In this document: piece after piece, positions 1 through 7,102 of the stretch
How positions within the stretch are numbered: position 1 is the stretch's first letter
Layout of the letters: each line of letters opens with the position of its first letter
Program-made: the position numbers and the translations under genes
Origin: Metaruminococcus_A sp964607135
GTDB lineage: Bacteria; Bacillota; Clostridia; Oscillospirales; Ruminococcaceae
DNA: 26,154 nucleotides
Reading direction: 5' to 3'
Assembly: GCA_964607135.1 (NCBI GenBank)
Contig: CAZSIV010000033.1
Coordinates: 1-26,154 of the forward strand
The notes under the pieces: model-generated
The model's database searches: none
The model's input: only the letters and a program-made list of their open reading frames with translations
Told to the model about the DNA's origin: nothing

Positions 1-101
1 TATTATAACACACCTTCCGGAATATCACAAACAAAGAACAAAAAAGAAACGTGTCGTTTGAAGAGATCACGCGAAGCAATTCGGAGAAAATCCCGGCTTT
101 T

Positions 102-965
102 TTATCGGCCGCCGATTTTGGAAAATCCTTCCCCAAACACCTCTCCCGCTTCAGTGACAATCATAAAAGATTTGGGATCCAATCGTTTGACAATATGCTT
201 CAGCTCGTAAAATTCGGCATCCTTGCAGGCGCAGATCAAAACTTTTTTCTGTTCGCCGGTATAGGCCCCATGTGCGTTCAGGATCGTACAGCCGCGGGAG
301 AGATCGCTGACAATCAGTTTGGCAATCTCCTCGCTTTTGTTTGAAACGATCAGAATCATTTTTCCAATATTGGTTCCGTAAAGAAGAGCGTCAATTGCCT
401 TGGACGAGACGAACATTGCCACGACTGCGTACAGCGCCGCTTCGATGCTCCTAAAAGAGATGGCGGCTATAGTGATGACCACAAGATCGGAAACGAATAC
501 GATTTTTCCGAGACTGATATGGGGATATTTCAGCTGTATGGACTTGCTGATAATATCCATTCCGCCGGTAGAACCGCCCCGCATAAAAACGATCGCCAGC
601 CCGAGCCCAATAAAAAGCCCCCCAAAAATAGAGGCCAGGATGAGGTTTCCTTTATAAACGGGAAGGTGGGGGTAGAGATAATCGACCTGGATGTTAAAAA
701 ACACGGTCGAGAGCAATGTACTAAAAATAAAACGCTTGCCCAACGTTTTAAATCCAAATAGAAGAAGCGGGATATTAAACAAGGTCACCAATGTGCCGAT
801 TTTAAAGCCGGTAAAGGCGTTGATAACCGTTGCGATTCCCGTAATCCCGCCAGGAGCGATCTGATTCGGCGCGGTAAACGCATAAATTCCAAAGGCGTAA
901 ATCCCCGTGCCGAAAAAAATAAAAAGGATATCAACGAAATAAGACTCTGTCCAGGGCTTTTTCAA
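102..965 (-). CDS. YitT family membrane protein with C-terminal DUF2179 domain
   Basis: Integral membrane protein of the YitT/DUF161 family; its substrate is not established. The N-terminal half holds several hydrophobic segments, beginning with VDILFIFFGTGIYAFGIYAF and the family-typical APNQIAPGG. A glycine-rich FMRGGSTGGMD motif follows mid-protein. The soluble C-terminus (KMILIVSNKSEEIAKLIV... through CKDAEFYELKHIVKRLDPKSF) looks like the DUF2179 domain. The stop is at 102-104. I chose the TTG at 963-965 because a GAGGTG lies 7 nt upstream; an in-frame GTG at 980 has no Shine-Dalgarno sequence but would add five residues. It is the last gene of the minus-strand group, just after mrnC. No convincing terminator is visible in bases 1-101. 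Family assignment is firm, the function unknown. Confidence 0.85.
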   Translation of the reverse strand: MKKPWTESYFVDILFIFFGTGIYAFGIYAFTAPNQIAPGGITGIATVINAFTGFKIGTLVTLFNIPLLLFGFKTLGKRFIFSTLLSTVFFNIQVDYLYPHLPVYKGNLILASIFGGLFIGLGLAIVFMRGGSTGGMDIISKSIQLKYPHISLGKIVFVSDLVVITIAAISFRSIEAALYAVVAMFVSSKAIDALLYGTNIGKMILIVSNKSEEIAKLIVSDLSRGCTILNAHGAYTGEQKKVLICACKDAEFYELKHIVKRLDPKSFMIVTEAGEVFGEGFSKIGGR

Positions 966-989
966 AAGCGGACACCTCACAAAATAAAG

Positions 990-1382
990 TCAGCTTATTT
1001 CTATTGTATCCCAAACGAGGTCAAATAAATGCGCAATTCGTTCGTGCCGGTTCGACAAATAGAGGTAGCCGAATAAAGCTTCCAGCCCGGTTGCCTTGTG
1101 GTAATCAGAGACATTTGCGTTTTTGGGGATGGAGTTTACCGCCGCATTTCTTCCGCGTTTATAGATTCGATCTTCCTCTTCCGTCAGAACACATTCGATT
1201 TTGTCGATTACAGCGGCCTGCGCCTTGGCGCTGACATACCGGACGGAATCGCGGTGCAGCCTTCCAACTGAGGTATTGGCCTTTAAAACGAGGCGTTCCC
1301 GCACCAAAAGGCCGTAAATCGCATCGCCTACAAAGGCGAGCACCAATGGGCTCAGCTGCTGGGGATTTTCACAGCTGCTCAA
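990..1382 (-). CDS. mrnC: Mini-ribonuclease III (MrnC)
   Basis: RNase III catalytic domain without a double-stranded RNA-binding domain. In Bacillus this enzyme matures the ends of 23S rRNA. At 130 residues it has the usual length. Visible family motifs are LSPLVLAFVGDAIYGLLVRE near the N-terminus and KATGLEALFGYLYL near residues 96-109; D20 and E101 are the expected metal-binding acidic residues. The start is a TTG and no good Shine-Dalgarno is visible before it, but the protein start matches the usual position just ahead of the QLSPLVLA motif. It lies between the small four-cysteine gene and the YitT gene. In many Firmicutes mrnC follows cysS instead, so this setting is different. Identification is strong; only the start is uncertain. 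Confidence 0.9.
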   Translation of the reverse strand: MSSCENPQQLSPLVLAFVGDAIYGLLVRERLVLKANTSVGRLHRDSVRYVSAKAQAAVIDKIECVLTEEEDRIYKRGRNAAVNSIPKNANVSDYHKATGLEALFGYLYLSNRHERIAHLFDLVWDTIEIS

Positions 1383-1413
1383 AAATAAACCGGTAATAGA
1401 ATCACAACCTTAA

Positions 1414-1623
1414 TTAGTAAATAAAATCCTTTTTATTGTACTTTGGAATCATAACATTCTTTTTTGGAACCCGCAGAAGAGGGGAATAAACATATTTTTT
1501 ACAGTGAAAGAATGGGGAGACAACTCCGTTTTTGATGCAAAGGATCATCTGCCCATCGGAGGTTTTTGCGCCGTTTTCACAGTATTCACAGGCCGGATCG
1601 ACATTTCCGCCAAACAGTTTCAT
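1414..1623 (-). CDS. Small four-cysteine protein, function unknown
   Basis: A 69-residue soluble protein I do not recognise by name, although it resembles short conserved hypothetical proteins of Clostridia. Four cysteines (C12, C15, C29, C41) in the order CxxC...C...C suggest a single zinc site. The tail is basic (LRVPKKNVMIPKYNKKDF), which would suit nucleic-acid or ribosome contact; that is inference. I chose the second ATG because a purine run (GGAAACGGA) precedes it; the upstream ATG at 1635 would add METD and has no clear ribosome site. The gene sits between the ylbJ-like gene and mrnC on the same strand and is probably co-transcribed with them. The even cysteine spacing and the operon position argue that it is a real gene. 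Confidence 0.65.
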   Translation of the reverse strand: MKLFGGNVDPACEYCENGAKTSDGQMILCIKNGVVSPFFHCKKYVYSPLLRVPKKNVMIPKYNKKDFIY

Positions 1624-1696
1624 GTCCGTTTCCATACGATATCAAGATCACAAAGAGCCGGTAAAAGACGGCCTTGTACCCAATATCGTTCCTTTC

Positions 1697-2842
1697 TCAT
1701 CTTTTTTGGGGTTCATCTTTTTTCGATCTTTTCTTTATTGTATCAGATTTTCCGGTTGCAAACAACAGGATGATGCACAAAAGCACCAAAAAAAAGCTCG
1801 CATAAGGGGATGCGGAGTTCGGTGAAAAGAAAACAGGTTCTTGTGGAGCAAAGGCTTCCAGGGAGGGCACCCACCAGGAGCTCATGAGCCAGACCATCAG
1901 AAGGCTGAGGGGAAGATGCAGGAATCTGGATAGAAAGTATCTTTTAAGCTTCAATCCGCTGCCGCTGAGCAATGCGGTGAGCTGCATATGGACGCAGATT
2001 CCGCCAAAGGAGGTTATCGCGGTCAGCAGATATACGGACAGAGGGGAATTCCCCGATATTTTGCTGCAACCCTGTGTCACTTCTAGAATGCCTGCCGTCA
2101 ACGCTTCTGCGTTTTCAGCTCCGATCCATCCGCCCAGCCATCCGGAGATCCAATTTTGAACGCCTGTCAGTTTAATGATGGTGAGTAAGGTCGAAAACGC
2201 GACGATGAAAGAGCAGACGATCAGCATAGAGCGGGTGGCGTTATTGACAGACAGGACAAGACGGACAGAGAGCGGAGGATCATCTCTGTAAGGCTGGCGA
2301 TTTTTTATTTCTTCTGGAATTTTAACATGAAGTCCACCAAGAAAGGCGACTGTTAGGTTGGAAATCAGATGGGATGCCAATACAAGGAATCCAACCCGTG
2401 CGTTGTGAAATACAGGAACGGATACGGCGGAAATGACAAAGGCAGGACCTGCGTTAACGCAAAATGTGAGCATCCGCTCAGCTGTTTTCCGGTCGATTTC
2501 GCCGTCGCGGTAAAGGCTGTCAATCAGCTTCGCCCCAACCGGATATCCGCCGATAAAACTGATCAGCACCACGGAAGTCAGATGTGCAGGTAGTTTAAAG
2601 AGAGAGCGGGTGACGAAGGAAAAAGGAGAGAGGACTTTTTCAAATATTTTAGAGGAAACGATCAAATTGGAGACGACCATCATTCCAAATAGAGAGGGGA
2701 GGACGGAATAGAGACAAAGGTCGACCGCAGCTGCAATCCCTGCCGAAATCTCCTTGGACCGGAACAGGAGGAAACTGGTGAGGAGCAGTACCAGAGCTAC
2801 GGTGCACAACTGCATCTTTCTTTTCGATTTGGTTTCTTCCAT
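1697..2842 (-). CDS. ylbJ: YlbJ/SpoVV-like sporulation membrane protein
   Basis: Polytopic membrane protein of the nucleoside-recognition (Gate) superfamily, 381 residues, close to the usual YlbJ length. In Bacillus subtilis YlbJ (SpoVV) lies in the outer forespore membrane and is needed to move dipicolinic acid into the spore. Visible family signs are the leading hydrophobic segment after MEETKSKRK, the segment LYSVLPSLFGMMVVSNLIV, the glycine-proline motif FIGGYPVGAKLID, and the late SFGGICVHMQLTALLSGSGL stretch. The ATG follows AGAGGTGAC at good spacing. It diverges from yqfC, another sporulation gene, and a candidate sigma-E promoter lies about 35 nt before the start. Related Gate-domain proteins such as spore maturation proteins are shorter, so YlbJ is the best reading. 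Confidence 0.78.
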   Translation of the reverse strand: MEETKSKRKMQLCTVALVLLLTSFLLFRSKEISAGIAAAVDLCLYSVLPSLFGMMVVSNLIVSSKIFEKVLSPFSFVTRSLFKLPAHLTSVVLISFIGGYPVGAKLIDSLYRDGEIDRKTAERMLTFCVNAGPAFVISAVSVPVFHNARVGFLVLASHLISNLTVAFLGGLHVKIPEEIKNRQPYRDDPPLSVRLVLSVNNATRSMLIVCSFIVAFSTLLTIIKLTGVQNWISGWLGGWIGAENAEALTAGILEVTQGCSKISGNSPLSVYLLTAITSFGGICVHMQLTALLSGSGLKLKRYFLSRFLHLPLSLLMVWLMSSWWVPSLEAFAPQEPVFFSPNSASPYASFFLVLLCIILLFATGKSDTIKKRSKKDEPQKR

Positions 2843-2875
2843 GTCGTCACCTCTAAGCTTTTTACATTTCGATAA

Positions 2876-2904
2876 TGTATATGTGACTTTCAGCTTTAAT
2901 ATAT
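2876..2904 (-). promoter_or_regulatory. Candidate sigma-E promoter of the ylbJ-like gene
   Basis: On the minus strand a -35-like ATATATT (2898-2904) is followed after 14 nt by CATATACA (2876-2883). The Bacillus sigma-E consensus is KMATATT, 14-15 nt, CATACAMT. The match is good at the ATATT core and at CATA, poorer at the flanks. It lies about 35 nt before the start codon of a gene whose Bacillus homologue belongs to the sigma-E regulon, which raises its credibility. Confidence 0.45.
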
Positions 2905-3030
2905 TTTATCGAGCGGGAAAAAGAGAAAAGGGCTTTGTCGACTGGGGATGCCTTTGCCCGCACTGAATTTTTGAATCGAGAGCCGTTTCAAACAAATGGC
3001 AGCGAAACTTTCACAAAGGAAGTGAGAGAG

Positions 3031-3318
3031 TTGAGAAAAGGCCGGAAAAGTCAGGCGGGGAAAGCATTTTTATCGAATACGCTTCAGATGCCGTTTGACA
3101 GCCTGAGCAGTGGAATTACCCAAATCGAACTGCTGGGAAACAGTGAGGCGGTGGTAGAAGGCTGCAAGGGCATCTTAGAATATGATGATACGATCATTAA
3201 AATCGCAATCCATAAAATGCAGGTTAAATTTGTCGGGATGGAACTGACAATCAAAAGCCTGAACAGCGAAAGCGTTATCATTCAAGGAAAAATCGGCGGG
3301 ATTGAATTTATTACTTAG
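3031..3318 (+). CDS. yqfC: Sporulation protein YqfC
   Basis: Small protein of 95 residues matching the usual YqfC length. In Bacillus the yqfC-yqfD pair is transcribed in the mother cell under sigma-E; the biochemical role is unknown. The sequence has the YqfC pattern of a short beta-rich fold: QIELLGNSEAVVEGCKGILEYDD, then IIKIAIHKMQVKFVGMELTIKSL and a closing GKIGGIEF. I chose the TTG at 3031 because AAAGGAAGTGAGAG precedes it and the family starts here; the open frame continues 32 codons upstream without family similarity. The stop is 17 nt before yqfD, so the two are one operon. The promoter is not obvious in the 2843-3030 divergent region. Confidence 0.88.
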   Translation: MRKGRKSQAGKAFLSNTLQMPFDSLSSGITQIELLGNSEAVVEGCKGILEYDDTIIKIAIHKMQVKFVGMELTIKSLNSESVIIQGKIGGIEFIT

Positions 3319-3335
3319 GCGGATGGAGGAATTCC

Positions 3336-4511
3336 GTGTTTATTATTCACATCTTACGCATTCTGAGAGGATATGTAGAATTTGTAGCCTCGGGGGGCTT
3401 TTTTGAACGGTTTCTGAACCTGATTTCAAAAAGGAACATCAGCCTTTGGGACATGAATACGAACCCTGCAGAAATTACCGGAAAAGTATATGCTAAGGAT
3501 TACAAAAGCCTGGCGCGGTTTGCGCGTCAATGCGGTGTGCGGCTTCGCGTAAAAGAGAAATTTGGTTTTCCTTTTCTGAGGCATAAATATCGAAAACGCT
3601 TTGGCGTTTCTATTGGAATCGCCGCGTTTTTTATTCTAATTTTGGCGATGCAGAATTTTGTCTGGACGCTGGATATTAAAGGAAATGAACGCAACAGCAC
3701 CGAACGGGTCAGCTATGTGCTTCAAGAGCTCGGACTGCGCCCCGGCGCGTTTATCCCAATGCTTGATATTAGAGAAATCGAAAATCAGGCAATCCTGGAA
3801 TTAGACCATATCGCCTGGTTTACCATCAACAATTATGGCAGTCGAATCGTTGTAGAAATGCAAGAAACAACAGATCCCCCTGAAATAATTGATGAAAACA
3901 CATCGGTAAATGTGGTGGCGTCCAAAGCGGGGGTGGTTCGTAAAACTGAGGTTTACTCCGGGAAACAGATCGTTGAGGTGGGTATGGTCGTATCCAAAGG
4001 CGACCTTCTTGTGAGCGGGATTTTAGACGGCAATCCAGATCAGGTCGAATTCAAGCATGCAAGAGCGAAAATTTTTGCGGAGACTTATTTTGATGAAACA
4101 TTTGAGGTTTTGAAGTCGGAGACGGTAAAAACAAAAACAGGAAAACAGTTCGACCGGAATTATCTCTCGCTGTTCGGGTTTAAAGTGCCGCTTTTTCTGG
4201 CTTTTCCACTGTCTGAAGAACATGAAGTCACCGTGGTCGACACCCCTGTTTGTCTTTTTGGAATGGAACTTCCTATTTCGATTCAAACGCTCCACTATGA
4301 GGAGTATGAATCGGAGACGGTCAATTACGACCGGGCATCAGCTGAAGTGAAGCTGAAAGAAATCAACGAAAATTATAAAGCTTCTCAGATGGAAGAAGCA
4401 GAGATCTTGAAAGAAGAGGCGGCATTTACTGAATTAGAAGATCGTTTTCAGTTGAAAGTCAGCTTTACCTGTTATGAAAATATCGCATTAGAACAGAAAT
4501 TATTTCAATAA
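3336..4511 (+). CDS. yqfD: Sporulation protein YqfD
   Basis: Sporulation protein of 391 residues, the usual YqfD size, with a POTRA-like region. A soluble N-terminal part (residues 1-85, including NISLWDMNTN) precedes one transmembrane segment at about 91-110. A large extracytoplasmic portion follows, with the motif VWTLDIKGNERNS. In B. subtilis yqfD is expressed in the mother cell; its mechanism is not known. The C-terminal quarter is rich in glutamate and lysine and probably helical. The start is GTG, 6 nt after a strong GGAGG. It is translated with yqfC and followed immediately by a hairpin terminator, so yqfC-yqfD is a closed two-gene unit separate from phoH. Confidence 0.9.
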   Translation: MFIIHILRILRGYVEFVASGGFFERFLNLISKRNISLWDMNTNPAEITGKVYAKDYKSLARFARQCGVRLRVKEKFGFPFLRHKYRKRFGVSIGIAAFFILILAMQNFVWTLDIKGNERNSTERVSYVLQELGLRPGAFIPMLDIREIENQAILELDHIAWFTINNYGSRIVVEMQETTDPPEIIDENTSVNVVASKAGVVRKTEVYSGKQIVEVGMVVSKGDLLVSGILDGNPDQVEFKHARAKIFAETYFDETFEVLKSETVKTKTGKQFDRNYLSLFGFKVPLFLAFPLSEEHEVTVVDTPVCLFGMELPISIQTLHYEEYESETVNYDRASAEVKLKEINENYKASQMEEAEILKEEAAFTELEDRFQLKVSFTCYENIALEQKLFQ

Positions 4512-4520
4512 TCGATGGCC

Positions 4521-4554
4521 TGCGGCGTCCTGTAAGGGATGCCGCATTTGTTTT
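4521..4554 (+). terminator. Terminator after yqfC-yqfD
   Basis: Ten-base-pair stem (4521-4530 with 4537-4546, one G-U pair), six-base loop, followed by TTTGTTTT. It lies 10 nt after the yqfD stop and directly before a separate promoter for phoH. Confidence 0.8.
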
Positions 4555-4573
4555 GGAAATTCGGCTGCATCTC

Positions 4574-4602
4574 TTGAAAAATCGGGGTATTTTGGCTATA
4601 AT
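4574..4602 (+). promoter_or_regulatory. Sigma-A type promoter of phoH
   Basis: TTGAAA (4574-4579), a 17-nt spacer, and a perfect TATAAT (4597-4602). The expected transcript starts near 4609, giving a leader of about 30 nt before the TTG start of phoH. The terminator just upstream means phoH depends on this promoter in vegetative cells. Confidence 0.75.
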
Positions 4603-4637
4603 AATGTACGGAAATAAAAGAAAGCAGGAGATGTTAT

Positions 4638-5636
4638 TTGCGGACAGAGCAGTTGGAGTTTGATACCATCGGTCAGCAGCAGGCTGTCTTTGGGACAAGG
4701 GATGATTTTATCCGAACGATTGAAAAGGTCCTGTCCATTTCTATCAGACTGCGTGACTCTATGGCAGAGGTCACGGGAGAATCGGACGTAAATGTAAAAT
4801 GTGCGGCGGAAGTGATCCGCTCTATGCAGAAGCTCTATAATCGGGGCGAAGCTTTTAACGACGATACGGTATACCGGCTGATTGAAGAAGCCGCCGATGG
4901 AAATTTAGAAGAAACCTTCAAAGCAATGGGGGATATTGTAGCGGTATCCTACAAAGGCGCTCCGGTCAAATGCAAAACTGCCGGTCAGAAAAATTATGTG
5001 AAAGCGCTGCGGGAAAATGTCGTCACTATCTGCATTGGCCCCGCCGGTACGGGAAAGACTTATTTGGCGGTCGCGCAGGCCGTTCAGGAATGGAAAAACG
5101 GGGAGATTGAAAGGATCATTATGAGCCGTCCGGCGATTGAAGCCGGCGAGGAGCGGCTTGGATTTTTGCCGGGCGATCTCACGCAAAAGGTAGATCCATA
5201 TCTCCGCCCCCTTTTTGATGCCCTTTACGATATGCTGGGAACGGAAAAGGCCGAAAAGCTTCGAGAAAAGGGTGTAATCGAAATTGCGCCGCTTGCCTAT
5301 ATGCGGGGAAGAACGCTCAATCAGGCAAGGGTGATTGTCGACGAAAGCCAAAACGCCTCAATTTCAACTCTCAAAATGATTTTAACCCGGCTGGGCGAAG
5401 GCTCTAAAATGGTTTTGACTGGGGATGTGACGCAAATCGATCTCCCTAAAGTTGGGGATTCCGGTTTGGAAAAATGTGCTTCTATCTTGAGTTCGATCGA
5501 GGGAATTGCCGTAATGCGGCTAAACAACCGCGATGTAGTCCGCAATAAAATAGTCAAGGACATTGTCAAAGCGTTTGAAAAGGCGGAAGAGAGCAAGGGG
5601 CCGGGACGAACACAAAGGTATTTGCGCACGAAATGA
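4638..5636 (+). CDS. phoH: PhoH-family ATPase (PhoH/YlaK-type P-loop protein)
   Basis: Cytoplasmic nucleotide-binding protein of 332 residues, the usual PhoH length. The family is a P-loop NTPase related to superfamily I helicases, often linked to RNA metabolism through its neighbour ybeY. The Walker A motif GPAGTGKT lies near residues 134-141 and Walker B as VIVDESQNAS near 234. TGDVTQIDLP, an SF1-type motif, follows near 260. The start is TTG at 4638, seven bases after AGGAG; an ATG at 4631 is out of frame. The N-terminal 100 residues resemble the usual PhoH leader domain. A terminator follows 84 nt after the stop, so phoH appears to be transcribed alone here, unlike in Bacillus where the cluster is continuous. 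Confidence 0.93.
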   Translation: MRTEQLEFDTIGQQQAVFGTRDDFIRTIEKVLSISIRLRDSMAEVTGESDVNVKCAAEVIRSMQKLYNRGEAFNDDTVYRLIEEAADGNLEETFKAMGDIVAVSYKGAPVKCKTAGQKNYVKALRENVVTICIGPAGTGKTYLAVAQAVQEWKNGEIERIIMSRPAIEAGEERLGFLPGDLTQKVDPYLRPLFDALYDMLGTEKAEKLREKGVIEIAPLAYMRGRTLNQARVIVDESQNASISTLKMILTRLGEGSKMVLTGDVTQIDLPKVGDSGLEKCASILSSIEGIAVMRLNNRDVVRNKIVKDIVKAFEKAEESKGPGRTQRYLRTK

Positions 5637-5719
5637 TTTTGTGGGTCAATGCGTTAGAGAGTCTTGATTTCTTTGAATTATCTTCGCCTTATGTTGCAAA
5701 ATTTAACCGCGATTGTGAT

Positions 5720-5760
5720 AAAAGCCTGTTTTACAGAATGGTTCTGTGAAACAGGCTTTT
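5720..5760 (+). terminator. Terminator after phoH
   Basis: A 19-bp stem (5720-5738 with 5742-5760) containing a single mismatch or G-U pair, with a three-base loop. The A-run on the left arm and T-run on the right arm let it work in both directions. It marks the end of the phoH transcript. Confidence 0.85.
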
Positions 5761-5841
5761 GATATAACAAAAAATTTTTATCATGCATTTGATTATTGTA
5801 GGTTTTTGTTCATCTTAATAGAATTTTTATATCAAAGCCGC

Positions 5842-5871
5842 TTTACAAAAGAATCGTCATAGGTGTATAAT
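5842..5871 (+). promoter_or_regulatory. Sigma-A type promoter for the ybeY operon
   Basis: TTTACA (5842-5847), an 18-nt spacer, and TATAAT (5866-5871). It lies about 225 nt before the ybeY start, leaving a long AT-rich leader in which I recognise no riboswitch or T-box. Confidence 0.6.
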
Positions 5872-6095
5872 AAATCTGTATTTATATACTATAAATGGAT
5901 AAACAGATAAAAAAGGCAAGGCGGTTAAAAATATTTTTAAGTAATTTCACATGATGTTCTTTGAAGCTTTGACGATGGAGATTAGTTTTTGTGATGAATT
6001 AGAGCATTACAATAATAAGATTTGCTGTACAAAATCAGTTAGGATGATTTCATATTATAATCAATTATTTTATCATGAAAAGGAGCGCAAATAAA

Positions 6096-6605
6096 ATGGA
6101 AAAAATTCGTGTCTCCATCAGCAACAAACAGCGTGCGGTGAAAATTCCTTCGGGAATCAGATTGTTGGTTCGGCGCTGCTGTAATGCCGTTTTACAGGAG
6201 GAGCATTTTGAGCAAAGCGCTGAAATCAGCGTAAGCTTTGTCAATAACGCTGAAATCAAGCAGCTGAATGCGTTTTACCGGAACAAAGATATTGAAACAG
6301 ATGTTTTGTCGTTTCCTCTTGGAGAAAACGGCAGTTATGATGTCAATCCGGAAACGGGGGCCTGCTGCCTTGGAGACATTGTGATTTCAATCGAAATGGC
6401 GGTAAAGCAAGCCGAAATTTATGGGCATTCTCTACAGCGGGAGATTGGTTTTTTGACTGTCCATTCGATGCTCCATCTCCTTGGTTATGACCACGAATCA
6501 AATGGAATGGAAGCGCTCCAAATGCGGGAAAAAGAGGAAAGCGTCCTCACAAGTCTCGGTATGCCCAGAAGGGTGGGATATATGCCGGAAAATGAAAGGC
6601 GTTAA
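6096..6605 (+). CDS. ybeY: rRNA maturation endoribonuclease YbeY
   Basis: Single-strand-specific metallo-endoribonuclease involved in 16S rRNA 3' maturation and ribosome quality control. The protein has 169 residues. The defining zinc motif HSMLHLLGYDH, family form HxxxHxxGYDH, lies at about residues 123-133. The upstream VLSFPLGE and CLGDIVISIE blocks are also typical. I chose the ATG at 6096 because AGGAG lies 11 nt before it; an in-frame ATG at 6075 is upstream of that site. The gene overlaps dgkA by 14 nt, so the two are translationally coupled. Its usual partners phoH (upstream) and era (downstream) flank it. Confidence 0.95.
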   Translation: MEKIRVSISNKQRAVKIPSGIRLLVRRCCNAVLQEEHFEQSAEISVSFVNNAEIKQLNAFYRNKDIETDVLSFPLGENGSYDVNPETGACCLGDIVISIEMAVKQAEIYGHSLQREIGFLTVHSMLHLLGYDHESNGMEALQMREKEESVLTSLGMPRRVGYMPENERR

Positions 6606-7074
6606 AACTGAATTCCGCGGGCTGATAAAAAGTTTTCACTTTGCCCTTCGCGGACTGAAATTCTGTATCCTGAACGAGCGCAATATGCGGATCCATCTTG
6701 CGGTGCTGGCTGTTATCTTTTATTTTGCCTTTTTATTTGGATTGACACAAAATGAGTGGATTTTACTCATCATTACCTCAGCCTTGGTGATTGTTTGTGA
6801 AGCGCTGAATACTGCGATTGAAGCTTTAGTGAATTTAAGCACCTCGTCGTATGACAATGTGGCACGGGTGGCGAAAGATGTTGCGGCGGGCGCTGTTTTG
6901 CTGACTGCGATCATGGCGGTTGTGGTAGGCTGCATCCTGTTTATCAGGCTGGAAAAACTGGAGGCATTGTTCTGCCTGCTGACAGGGCAACCAGTGCTGT
7001 CGCTTCCTCTTGTGCTTTTGCTGGCAGTGGGGTTTATTTTTGTCATATTTGGCTCGCGGCTGAAAAGGCAATAG
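6592..7074 (+). CDS. dgkA: Diacylglycerol/undecaprenol kinase family protein
   Basis: Small membrane kinase of the DgkA family. Gram-positive members phosphorylate undecaprenol to give the lipid carrier for cell-wall synthesis. The family signature CEALNTAIEALVNL lies near residues 69-82, followed by KDVAAGAVLL, and three hydrophobic segments are visible in the core. The ATG at 6592 lies inside the end of ybeY. At 160 residues it is about 30 longer than the Bacillus enzyme. The extra C-terminal part (FCLLTGQPVLSLPLVLLLAV...) forms an additional hydrophobic segment. Neighbours match the conserved ybeY-dgkA-era order, but the cytidine deaminase gene found between dgkA and era in Bacillus is absent here. 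Confidence 0.88.
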   Translation: MKGVKTEFRGLIKSFHFALRGLKFCILNERNMRIHLAVLAVIFYFAFLFGLTQNEWILLIITSALVIVCEALNTAIEALVNLSTSSYDNVARVAKDVAAGAVLLTAIMAVVVGCILFIRLEKLEALFCLLTGQPVLSLPLVLLLAVGFIFVIFGSRLKRQ

Positions 7075-7102
7075 AGTATTTTATAAATTAAGGAGTTCCA
7101 TT

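Larger units (their letters stand above)
5637..6095. other. AT-rich gap between phoH and ybeY
   Basis: These 459 bases hold a terminator (5720-5760) and a promoter (5842-5871), but no recognisable gene. In Bacillus and many Clostridia this position carries yqfF/pgpH, a large HD-domain membrane phosphohydrolase, and no trace of its motifs is visible. The only continuous frame of note is 5951-6094 on the plus strand: 47 residues beginning MMFFEALTMEISF, with its TAA stop 1 nt before the ybeY ATG. It has no Shine-Dalgarno, resembles no family I know, and is rich in codons expected from AT-rich DNA. I regard it as probably not coding. Confidence 0.6.

Noticed and set aside
51..344. 97-codon plus-strand frame at the window start
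   Set aside because: It overlaps the end of the YitT gene on the other strand and shows no coding signature.
4905..5351. 148-codon open frame on the minus strand
   Set aside because: Opposite the phoH ATPase core and without a ribosome site.
5951..6094. 47-residue open frame just before ybeY
   Set aside because: No Shine-Dalgarno and no family likeness, in AT-rich DNA; kept only as a remark in the gap entry.
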